NCBI GenBank assembly: GCA_036897625.1
Contig: JAYMTA010000079.1
Coordinates: 1 to 44,996, forward strand
DNA from: Pelargonium cotyledonis
Lineage: Eukaryota > Streptophyta > Magnoliopsida > Geraniales > Geraniaceae
Length of the DNA: 44,996 nt
Reading direction: 5' to 3'
The first letter of the stretch is position 1; each line of letters opens with the position of its first letter. The notes beneath the pieces are model-generated. The model had not been told where the DNA came from. It made no database searches and worked only from the letters and a program-made list of their open reading frames with translations. The translations under genes and the position numbers were made by a program. Below, piece after piece: positions 24,652 through 34,877 of the stretch.

Positions 24652-25514
24652 TATTTATCACATTTTTCTTGGATGTTCACCTGAGTTTTGCTTTTGTGAT
24701 GAAGGTTGATCCTTGAATCTGAAGCTACATTTTTTGCTTTGTTGTGCAGAATGTAAAGACAAACAAATGTTCTGTGATTTTTCACTTCTGTAAAATTGAA
24801 AATGAAAGCTGATTACTGGTCTTCGAGTAGCTAATAGTAGAGTTGACAAATCGTGCACGTACAATATTGAAGATTTAATGGTTGTGCTCAAGTCTGAAAT
24901 TATGAGCGGACACGATTTTTGACAGTGGCGTTAATGTTACGCGTGTGATAATTTTGTGTTTTACAAGTTTAATACAAACACAACTTAAATATTATAGCAT
25001 TGTAGTTCATCGTGACAAGATTACGTTCAATTCAAACACGCATAATTTATATTTTTCAGCTTTGACTCACGATATCATAAATAAAACAATTAATACATTC
25101 ATACTTTTTGCTAGGTTATTTTTCATTTTTTCTTGTATAAATGCAGAATATTTTTGATTCTCATTCTACATTCCAATAAAATTTAAAATACTTCAATTTA
25201 ACAAAGATTTTTTTCAGTTCCCACTCATTGAAACGACAGCGTATCAAACTGATTTGAATTTTTTCTTCCCTTCGGTACGGCACGTCTTCAGATCCCATAC
25301 AGTTCGAGTGGTTGTTGATCTGCTCAACTGTCTCAGCTACAACTATTTAAATGCTCCATAAATTCTTCATAATTTCAAGAGTGAGATTTTTGAATTTTTT
25401 CTCTCTCTCTAGCTCTCGGTTTTGCTCTATAATTTCTCTCCTCCTCTCCATCGACTTGGAATCTCCGTCTCAATCGTCTCAGAATCCACATCCAGATCGT
25501 CTCAGATTTCAAAT
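24652..25514. other. Intergenic: KU80 3' region and PAS2 promoter/leader
   Basis: After the KU80 stop comes a probable 3' UTR, then AT-rich sequence. A start like TAGAGTTGACAAATCGTG near 24838 resembles the ends of the MITE family but has no clear partner. TATTTAAA at 25344-25351, about 170 bases upstream of the PAS2 ATG, is a candidate TATA box, followed by a CT-rich leader (25400-25450). Confidence -1.
25344..25351 (+). promoter_or_regulatory. Candidate TATA box of PAS2
   Basis: TATTTAAA lies upstream of a pyrimidine-rich leader (CTCTCTCTCTAG) typical of plant 5' UTRs. The assignment rests on position only. Confidence -1.
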
Positions 25515-28422
25515 ATGAGACAGTTATTGTCGCTCCTCAGGCGTATTTACCTCTCCATCTACAACTGGACCATCTTCTTCGGCTGGCAAGTTTGCTACAC
25601 ATTCATGAACTGCTTTACTATTCGAATGTTGATTTTGTTGTTGAATTTGTGTGATGAACTGCTATAAGAATCGACTGTTGAATTTTTGTTGATCTTGAGT
25701 GATGTTTCAGGCTTCAGGTGCTGTTTTTGGCTCTTAAGACTTTGAAGGAGTCTGGTCATGAACACGTTTACAGCGCGGTCGAGAGGCCTCTTCAGCTTGC
25801 ACAAACTGTAGCCGTTTTGGAGGTACTACTCTCAGTCTCACTGTTTTGTGACTTTTGTCATATTTTTTCTCAGATTTTGTTCTGTTTGTTTCCACTGGAA
25901 ATGTTTCCTGGAAAATTAGACTTCACTTCAGGGAAATTTTGGAGGTTCTACTCTCAGTCTCACTGTTTTGTCCTTTTTTCACAGTTTTTTGTTCTGTTTG
26001 TTTATGTTTCCTGGAAAATTAGACTTTACTTCATGGAAATTCATTTGATTATTTTTATTTTATTTTGTTCACAACATATTCTTCACGGTCTATTAGGTGA
26101 GTGTTCTGTGTTTGTTGTGTTCTTGATTGTTAATGAATTAGACAATTCTTGTGTGGTCAAGTTAAATTTAGGTTTTGTATATTCAAAAAGGTTTGGTGAG
26201 ATCTCCGGTGTCAGCAACACTGCCACAGATAGGTTCAAGGTTGTATGTGACTTGGGGCATCCTCTGGAGCTTCCCTGAGGTTTGAACTGGGAACTCTATT
26301 TAGCTTTCGGTAATCAAATTGTTCGCTTTCTTTTGAGTTTTAACTAATAGATTTGTGAATCGTAACCATGTGCAGACTCAAACTCATATACTTGCTACTT
26401 CTTTGGTCATCAGCTGGTCTATCACAGAGGCAAGTACATTATATGCTCAACTTTTCGTTTTGTTCTGGTTTTTTGCTATTTGTATGATGTTTTAGAATAA
26501 AACGTAGTAATCGTGGTAAAAACATATGTATTACATAGTATGAAAAATTGCGCTGTGTATGGCCTTTAAGTGTATAGATGGATAAGAGAGTATAATAATT
26601 GGAATGAATATGAAAAATTATGCTTCCTATAACCTTGAAGTTTATAGTTGGATAAAGTATTATAGTAATTGGTAAATGGCATTGAAGTGAAGGGGTTTGC
26701 TTTGGTTGATTCCAATTTGACTATAATTTCATTTATTGTATTGATTGTTACTTGGAGGAAAAAATTTGATTCATTTAAACTATTTAAGAATGTAGCTACT
26801 TTTACCAATAGATATTCTCGTTGTAGAGTGTGGACTTGTGACAAAATGTCAAAATACGCAGTTGACATATTCATTTTATAGTACCTTCTCCCATTGTGTA
26901 AATCTGCTTTTGTAATAAAGATAAATGATCTTCATACTGTTAAAGTTACTATGTGATTCATGTTCAAATCAACTGGTGTTGTTCTCTATTGTTGCAGTGC
27001 TGATCCTTTTGTGTCTAATGACTCCTATCATTCTGGAAATTAATTGTTGTTCCTGAAATTTTTGTAAATCATGATGTTTCTAGATAGATACCAAAAATCT
27101 TCCAAGATTTCCTTTTCAAATTTGACAATGAATTACATCATGTTGCTTATTGCAGATTATTAGGTATTCTTTCTTCGGCCTGAAGGAGGCGCTTGGGTTT
27201 GCACCCTCATGGCTGTTGTGGCTCAGGTAAAAACCAAGCAATTGTGCTAATTTCATAAAAGCATTCAAGTCCTTTGGTCATTTTTTTTAATCTTTGGTTT
27301 TGGTCTCTATTTGCAGGTATAGCACCTTCTTGTTGCTGTATCCTTCTGGTATCACCAGTGAAGTTGGTCTTATATATACCGCCCTACCATATATCAAGGT
27401 AACAAGTTAACGGATGTTTTAAAGCTAAACTTCACTAAATCTATACTCTGTGCAACTTTAGCTTCTTGCCGATATTCTTTTTTCATGTTCTGATTACGCA
27501 GCACTCCCTTCATTCCAAACTAAGTGTCATGTTTTTTCTGTATTTTTGTCAAGTGTCATTGTTTCATGATCTGATTACTAGCACTCCCTTCAATAGCGCA
27601 TGGGAGTACGAGGAGAAAAGTCCAATCATAAGTACTAATTTACCTTAATTTTTACAAAAATGAGAAACTTAACATTCGTTATAGGATGCGTAGCTTATTT
27701 ATTTGCTCCATGTAATAGCATCACTATCCTTAGTAGCACACTAGATCTACCTATTACTAAGCAATTCGAGCTGTATGTAGGAATCCGAGAAATACTGTAT
27801 TAGGATGCCCAACAAATGGAACTTCTCTTTCGATAATTTCTACGCCGCAATTGTAACTCTCGGAATTTACGTCCCAGGTATGAATTCATCATTCTTCTTT
27901 TGCATACATTACTTCATTTGCATGTTTGGCTTGTTCGTACCCATTTGGCATTTGCTGATGAGAAATGTGAAACTTGTGTGCTTTTATGAATGTTATTTAC
28001 ATGTACCTCAAAAACTCACTCTGCTCTAATGAATGTCTGCAAGTTTAACCAATGGACTTTTTGAGCCCACCATTACCTACTTTTTCTTTCTTACTTTCGA
28101 TATGGTGTCCTTTTATAACTAACCGATAAATGTTTGAAATTTACCACTCCGCAGTAATAAACGTCTGCAAGCTCAATTGATGAACGTTAGGCCCACTATT
28201 ACCTACTTATTTTTTTTCCCTTATTTTCAACTGTCTTTTCTAACTCACCTCCGAAGTTCAATCGAATAACATTCTAGGCCTTTCTTGCGTTTCTTTCTTA
28301 ACTCACCAATAAGTCTTCGAAATTTACCGACAAATGTCTACAAATTTGCAGGCAGTCCTCATATGTACAATTATATGCTTGGGCAGAGGAAGAGAGCACT
28401 CTCCAAATCTAAAAGGGAGTAG
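25515..28422 (+). CDS. PAS2: 3-hydroxyacyl-CoA dehydratase PASTICCINO2, 9 exons
   Basis: Exons: 25515-25585, 25711-25822, 26078-26096 (19-nt microexon), 26191-26279, 26376-26429, 27156-27226, 27317-27398, 27781-27877, 28352-28422 (666 nt, 221 aa, the same length as Arabidopsis PAS2). It acts as the dehydratase of the ER fatty-acid elongase complex, removing water from 3-hydroxyacyl-CoA during very-long-chain fatty acid synthesis (family knowledge). The catalytic pair is visible in L-L-L-Y-P-S-G-I-T-S-E: Tyr147 and Glu154, seven apart as in yeast Phs1. Several hydrophobic spans fit a multi-pass ER protein, and the Lys/Arg-rich tail Q-R-K-R-A-L-S-K-S-K-R-E suits ER retention. Introns 1 (25586) and 5 (26430) start with GCAAGT rather than GT; no GT choice keeps the frame. 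The microexon codes I-L-H-G-L-L + G, expected by homology, yet it is preceded by ACAACAT with no AG. So either splicing uses an upstream in-frame AG or the allele is impaired. Confidence -1.
25815..26046. repeat. Two-copy tandem duplication at PAS2 exon 2 / intron 2
   Basis: Copy 1 spans about 25815-25936 and copy 2 about 25937-26046, offset 122 bp. Copy 1 includes the last bases of exon 2 and the true donor (GGAG|GTACTACTCTCAG). Copy 2 repeats them as GGAG|GTTCTACTCTCAG. Both contain GTTTCCTGGAAAATTAGACTT. Copy 2 has about 11 bases fewer. The copies are highly similar, so the event is recent compared with other repeats here. Confidence -1.
27491..27612. mobile_element. Stowaway-like MITE end fragments in PAS2 intron 7
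   Basis: GCACTCCCTTCATTCCAAAC followed by TAAGTGTCATG resembles the start of Stowaway MITEs (CTCCCTCCGTCCC ... AAGTGTCA). A second CTGATTACTAGCACTCCCTTC follows about 70 bp later, so the end appears to be duplicated. The opposite terminus was not found, so this is a remnant. Confidence -1.
28023..28351. repeat. Diverged repeat units in PAS2 intron 8
   Basis: Units share GTCTGCAAG(C/T)T and GCCCAC(C/T)ATTACCTACTT (near 28035-28085 and 28163-28210, offset 128). A third partial unit shares GAAATTTACC and GTCTACAAATTTGCAG (28318-28351) and includes the exon 9 acceptor. Copies are strongly diverged. Confidence -1.
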
Positions 28423-28949
28423 AATTGAAGCTAAATATTTTCACTTTATTTTTTGAACTATTTGTTTTTTGTTTTGTTTTGTTTTTTTTTTTTATCTGTA
28501 GTTTTAGATATTATATCATATATATCATATCACCTTTGAAATCGTTTTTGGTCATATCATTGTATGGTTTGAATAAAAACAATGTTTTTTTTATATTCTT
28601 TTTTCACGTTTTCGTTTAAGTATGATATCTTGCTCTGCTCTTTCTTTAATGTCTCCCATTTGTTTCCAGTTTGGTATATCATTTGTAACATTACTCCTTT
28701 AATGTATATTAAAACCTCACCTAGTCCAATTGTAGAGAGATAAATGGAAAGCTGCAAAATAATTGCATAACAAGAATGTTATTTGAGTAAAGGATATGAC
28801 AAAAAAAAAAAAATGAGTTCCTTAAAATGTTACAGTGAATCTGGCACCATTTAAATGATTAAATTTTCCTTCGATACCTGTTTGGAACAAAAAATGTGGC
28901 ATATGTATGTATATATAAAAAGGAATTGTCAATTTCCATCCACAAAATT
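28423..28949. other. Convergent intergenic region (PAS2 3' / GDI 3')
   Basis: 527 bp lie between the two stop codons. It is T-rich near PAS2, with an AATAAA at 28571-28576 that could serve as its polyadenylation signal. No coding or RNA gene signal is seen. Confidence -1.
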
Positions 28950-31900
28950 TCATTCTTCAGCAGCACTGGCATCATTCAGATCCACAGACAGATCAAGACT
29001 CTGAAAGCATATATCCATAAAGATGTATACAGTTAGGTAAAGAGTAAATAGCCACCAGAATTGTTGTGTGTCACTTCAAAACTGAGCTCACCTAGAATCT
29101 GATCAGTGACCATAATAATTAAAACTAGTAATATACCTTGTTGTACATGAATTTGATAGTGTATGCTAAATTTACTGTAAATTTGAAGTGAAAGTTTGTG
29201 CAGTGAACTTGACTGAATTGCATAGTTGATGAAAGTTCATGTGAAAAAAAAAGATGGAAAAAAAAATTACCTTCCCAGTTATCTTGCTGTACATGGCAAT
29301 CACATCTTTTACTGTTGTCTCAAAATGTGTTGTTGCATCATAACTCTGCAAGAACCCAAATTCCAGAAATGTATCAGTTGTTACAAATTTCCAACAAAAA
29401 GCAATTGAAACTATATAGAATTAGCTTCTCGGATCTGATAATTCAGGTTTGTCTACATTGGGGTTTGTGTTTGGTATTTGTATACTACTATTATTGTTCA
29501 ATCACTTTGACATTTAATAGTCAAAATAGTTTTCTGATTTGGTTCAGCTCATAAAAAAAAATGCAGATTCTGTATAATTTACTTACCATGGATATGAAAC
29601 AGTTGTCGTCGTCTGGCTCGTTACAAGGTTCGTATCTGTCGTATGTGTCAAAAAATATCTCTTCTATCGGTCCGATGAGATCGATTCCAGGCTTCAATTC
29701 GACCTGAGGATTATCGGTTTCTGCTTCTGTTGATACAAATGCAATGTATTTCCCTTTTGGAGCCACATTGTGAGAATATGAGCAGCAGAACAAGTACCTA
29801 CAACAGTTGTAAATTTATCCTCACTTCTATTTGCTTTTGGAATGTGGAAAAAGAAGTGTGAATTTTCAAGAAAATGTCTAGACGAACATTTACGAATATG
29901 TTGTAATAAAGAATAAGAAATTAGCCAACATACATATCTGATTTACGCCCGAGTTGTTTCTGGGGTAGAATAACCTGGACTGAGTGAGAATCACTGGTGT
30001 GCGGGATGGGATGACTCATTATACATATGGCACGAGCTACTGTTCCAACCTTCTTTACCTGTTGCAATGAAAATAAAAGTTGGTGTATATGTCGACAAGT
30101 TTGACGTGATTATGGTGCGATTATTTTGATAACTCCATGGACATTACCTTGTCAGGCAAATACGAAGGATCGCATACAACCTTTTTGCACTTTGCGGTTT
30201 CTCCTTCTGATGTGACACCGTAGGCCTTTCCATCCTCGAATTCTACCTGTCAAATAATATTCAGAAGGCAAGGAACAAAAGAGTAAAATAACATACAAAA
30301 TTGTGGAAATTTGTAGAATCACTGGGGAGCTCATTTTTTGTGACATCACAATGTCAATCCCAATGCCACAAGTATTTACCTTGCACTCTGGCTTGCTAAG
30401 CATGTAGGTGCCCCCATAAACAGCACTCAAACGAGCGAATCCCTACATTTATGTGACGCACATTAGAAGGGTACAATATAATTCCATAGAAGGGTGCGCC
30501 CATAAACAGCACTCTTACTAGCTGATGAAAATTCAAACCTGGGGCAGTTCTCCGAGTCCATAGAGAGGATATATATAAGGAGATCCTCCCTGAAAGCGTG
30601 CTAACGACTCTGCATATAGCTGTTGAAAACCATGGTCGAAACAAATTAGCATGCAACAGAACTCATCAGAATAAACAATACACATGAAAATGAAATATAT
30701 CTATTCCCTTTCAAACCCACATCAATTCAACTTTTTACCTTAACCCTCTTGATAAAATCCATGGCTGGCTGCTCCAAGTAACCATCATTTACATGTAACG
30801 CCAGTGCATGCCCAATGAAATCAACAGTATTGTCATCTAGCCCATACTTCCTATATCAGTAAAAGACAATGAATATCGCTCTCGTTAAATTTTGTTCAAG
30901 AATTATATGAATATAGGCGATGTATATCAACAAAAATATATATATGTGGTCGAGAAGATATTACGAAATAACATCTTTTGCTGTAACTTTGTTGAGGTCC
31001 ATCCCTTCATGTGATTTTGGATCATTCTCATCATAGTCTTGCACATAGATGAAAAATTTCCGAGCACGACGCTTCTCAAACAATCCCATGAGTGGGGATT
31101 TAAGTGCTTCGACATCATTTGCTGGAACTTTATACACCTGGAAAGTAGAAATCAGGAGGTGATAGAAGGTTAGTGCTTACCATACCAAGGTTGTAGAATT
31201 GAGGCTTAATGTAAAAGGCACTTCACCTTCCCTTTGTTGTACACAAAACTACCATCTACAGCCTTGAAATTCAGATATTTAGTGACTTTCGTGTGGATGA
31301 GAACACGAACCAAGGTACCGTTTGCCATCATGAACTGAGAAAGAACAAATTCCATCATCAGATTAGTATATAGAGCGGAATGGGCAGAATAACCAGCATC
31401 AGTGCCAGATTACATCTACCCTGCCTATTGGTTTAGTAAAAAGTGCATATCTCGCATTCCTACAGTTACCAAATATTCATCAACATGTCCATAACTTTTA
31501 AGAGTTCTCTCTTCATTCCAAATCATTTCTCCTCGGCAAATTTGTTACAATTAGCCACAAGTTCAACGCGCATGCAATTCACTTATCATAGAGGTTCTTC
31601 CAATCACTAATCAAGACCATGTATTAGAAAGCAAGAACCAGTCGTTAAGGTTTCAACTTATTGTGTTAGGATCCACTTTAAACTTAATAATTAAATAATT
31701 AATTGAATTCAAAGATGAGGTGTTACCATTTATGTGAAGTCCACGTAGTGACCTGATCATGAATTGTAAAACAGAGGATAATCATGCCACACCAAAAGGT
31801 AGATGTCAGATCTCAACTATTGGTAGGTTGGTATGTTAAGACTCAGATGAAGGCAGGTGATTGAATCTCAATAATCAAGTACTAAGTTGGCTCTTTGATG

Positions 31901-33656
31901 CCCCAAAGTTAACATAACAAACTCAAGCAAGGATGTACGAAAATCAAAGATTACCCCATTACAATGAAGAGTCAGTGATAAAGTAAGCAACAATAATAAC
32001 ACAAAATATATCTAATAACTCCAAATACCTTAGGGATCATATCAACATTATACTCTTTGCTTAAGCCCAATTTTTCTGGAGGCGGGTCATCACCCTTGAA
32101 TCGCTTCCAAAGCTGAATGGCAAACGCGAGTGAAAGCCATATATAAACACAAATGTTCTATGAGGGCAATATCATGATGAGGGTATCAATAATAACCTGG
32201 TTAAGATTAAGTGAAGTAGATTCTCCTCCATAATAGTCATTCCTATCCATATGCAGTACCTGTTTCAAGTAAAATAAATGAAGAGCTAGTTGTTGCATGC
32301 AGTACTATATACATGAGCTTAGAGGATATAGCTTCCTCTTGCAATAACCACCATAATGATGGTGGTACAAAATCAAAAGCATTATAGGATAATAATCCAG
32401 CATGTTTTCACTACTCCTAATGATTGTGGTGCAATAGCCTATACCATTTCAGTGGCAACAAGGTTGTAGTTAATATTTCATTATTGTTTGCCGATTTGGG
32501 ATTAAAATCAAGCTAATGAAATGACTAATATGATGTAAACATAAGATCCGAATATAGCATCTAAATTTACCTCTTCATCTACACATAACCACCATAGAAA
32601 CCATTGCCAACCAAACAACAGAACAAAACATCAAACACCTGGTGTGCATCCAAATCCAAGTTGCCATTTGCCAACCAAAACTATGAGTCTATGATCCAAT
32701 AAATAGCTAAATAAATCAAAATCACCATCCAAAAACACACATATAAATCCCTCAATTTCCACAAAATAAAGAAATCAATATCCACGCAACAATCAAACTA
32801 AGAAGCAAACTCAAGAACATCAACAGATTCAAGCGTTAAAAGTCATCAAAACAACATAAATATCTGCATTAGTACTTTGAGACTCTAAAAATAGAAAAAA
32901 AAAATCAAAATCAACATCAAGCCACAATTAAAAAAAATAAGCAGGAAACTCGAGAATATCAACAGATCAAAGCGTCAAAATATCATCAAAACAACATAAA
33001 TAGCTGGATTAGTACTTTGAGACTACAAAAACAGAAAAGGAAAAAAAAATTAATAGTCACTCACGCGACAATCAAAAGAAGAAGAAAACTCATGAACATC
33101 AACAGCTTTGAAAACTCATCATCACAACTGAAATAGCTAGATCAGTATTCCGAGTCTCCGAAAATTGAAGAAGAAGAAGAAGAAAAAAAAACAAATCAAT
33201 ATTCAATAAAAAAAATAAGAAGAAAACTCAAGAATATCAACAGATCAAAGCGCTAAACTATCATCAAAGCAACATAAATAGCTGAATTAGTATTTGAGAC
33301 TCCCAAAACACAAAAGGGAAAAAAATCAACAGTCACTCACGCGACAATGAAAATAAGAAGCAAACTCAAGAACATCAACAGATGAAAGCGTTGAAAACTT
33401 ATCAACACAACAGAAATCGCTGCATTAGTACTTTGAGACTCCGAAAATTGAAGCAAAAGAAAGAAAACAAATCAATATTCAGCCAAAAATAAGAAGGAAA
33501 CTCAAAAACGTCAACAGATCAAAGCATTCAAAACATAAAAAACAACAGAAATCACCGAATTATTAGTACTTTGAGGCCGTCGACGGAGAGGAGACCGCTG
33601 AGGATGCATTCTTTGAGACCAGTTCCGAGAACTATGACGTCGTACTCTTCATCCAT
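28950..33656 (-). CDS. GDI1: Rab GDP-dissociation inhibitor, 13 exons
   Basis: Exons in transcript order: 33656-33570, 32259-32197, 32112-32029, 31334-31227, 31137-30965, 30850-30739, 30619-30539, 30442-30380, 30246-30148, 30058-29934, 29797-29587, 29345-29271, 29000-28950 (1332 nt, 443 aa, normal for plant GDI). All phases agree. The N-terminal [17 protein letters not shown] is the Rossmann-like signature of GDI/REP proteins. D-Y-Y-G-G (37-41), the [15 protein letters not shown] block (237-251) and [12 protein letters not shown] are the sequence-conserved regions that bind Rab and shape the platform. It extracts GDP-bound prenylated Rab GTPases from membranes and keeps them soluble for recycling (family knowledge). 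The protein is cytosolic; no signal or membrane segment is seen. Intron 1 (32260-33569) contains an array that repeats the donor region. Two G-box-like motifs lie upstream. Which plant GDI paralogue this is cannot be told. Confidence -1.
32765..33575. repeat. About 138-bp tandem array in GDI intron 1, ending at exon 1 donor
   Basis: The anchor AGTACTTTGAG (gene strand CTCAAAGTACT) occurs at 32871, 33011 and 33427 and, diverged, at 33144 and 33289. The true exon 1 end with donor CTCAAA|GTACTAAT is at 33565. Spacings are 140, 133, 145, 138 and 138 bp. Each unit also contains AACTCAAGAA(C/T)ATCAACAGAT and CATCAAAACAACA(T)AAATAGCTG. The real 5' splice site is therefore the last unit of the array. 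Confidence -1.
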
Positions 33657-33960
33657 GGCTGATCAAAACGGAACGATCTGAGTCCAGATCTGAGAGAGAG
33701 AGAGATTGTGATGCTTGTTGGAGAAGAAAATGGTGGAGAAATGTGCAGGAAATTGGGATTTAACGGAAAATGTGTGTAGAGTGGAGAGAGACGAGAACAG
33801 GTCTATAGCGGGAACGCCTGGTGTTTCGGCTAATACCGGTATGAAAATCTCGAGCGAGTCTTCAACTGCCTCTCGCACGTGACAGTCTTGCTCCCTGACA
33901 CGTGGAAGCCTATCGGGTACAGAACCATAGTTCGCGATGGATGTCACCATCACTGGATAA
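33657..33960 (-). promoter_or_regulatory. GDI upstream region with two ACGTG (G-box/ABRE-like) motifs
   Basis: GCACGTGAC at 33875-33883 and ACACGTGG at 33898-33905 (CCACGTGT on the gene strand) lie about 220-250 bases before the GDI start codon. They match G-box/ABRE cores bound by bZIP and bHLH factors. A GA/CT-rich leader (33692-33703) lies between. Regulation by ABA or light is inference. Confidence -1.
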
Positions 33961-34877
33961 TACGGTTGATTTTATTTTATTTAAATGAAAAAAAAATAGT
34001 ATCTTTGCCTCAAAATAATTATCTCAATTTTTTAGTTTAAGAAAAAATAAAATAAATTTGTTTGCCTAATAAATTACTTTTGCAAAGTGATTATGTGTCA
34101 TACCAATTAAATAATTTATTGTAACTGATTTCTCACGAACATGAGACGGAGTACATTTAATTGAGTTAATTTGAAATCGATGGAATTAGTTAGTATCAAA
34201 AGTTATTTCACTTCCTAACAAATTTTGTAACCAAATTTATATTTTATTGATCAATATTACATAAATTCTAACAAAACGCTTAATTTAGTACACAATTTTT
34301 ATCATGTTAATTTAAAATATGAACTTTTAATTTGTACATAGTTTTAGTACATGCCGTCAAATGAGGTAATTATGTTGTTAAATATTAGTTTTGAAGAAAT
34401 TGGACGTGTTTTCCTATCGCCTCAAATTCTTGAATGTATTAAATCAATAAGAAAAGTGCACCTTGAAGATCAACCATGTAAAAAATAGTCTCAATGTGTG
34501 CATAAATTAGCCCGAAAAAAGCTTGACCGTATAGAGAAAAAAATGCGACCTATTGTTTTGAGAGTTGCTAGTAATATTAAACAAATTCCCTGTCATTCTT
34601 TAAACAAATTACATGGCTGAAAATAAAATATTGCTAAATTTCTCTAACAACAAGAATATATTTATTTGGAAGTGGAAGTTGTGACTAAATATAACATTAA
34701 TTTTTCAATGTTCATACAATATTGTACCTAAAACTCGACCTTGGTTCCATCCAAATTTTACATCAACACAAGTTAGTGTTTGTTCCCAAAACTACATACA
34801 GACATATTACATATAGACTATATATTCCTTCTTTTGTCATGCATAAGATAAAACTTCAAACCTCCCTTTTTTATTAT
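33961..34877. other. Intergenic: GDI upstream / SVP-like 3' flank
   Basis: About 0.9 kb of AT-rich DNA lies between two minus-strand genes. It includes the probable 3' UTR of the MADS gene next to 34878. No coding sequence or clear transposon termini were seen. Confidence -1.

Noticed and set aside
26078-26096. AT-AC U12 explanation for the PAS2 microexon
   Set aside because: The donor is GTACTACT, no TTCCTTAAC-like branch site lies nearby, and an AC end would not keep frame.
25718-26278. 186-codon uninterrupted plus-strand frame in PAS2
   Set aside because: It joins exon 2, an open intron and the microexon, then runs into exon 4 out of frame. It is not a separate gene, though its openness is reported as a finding.
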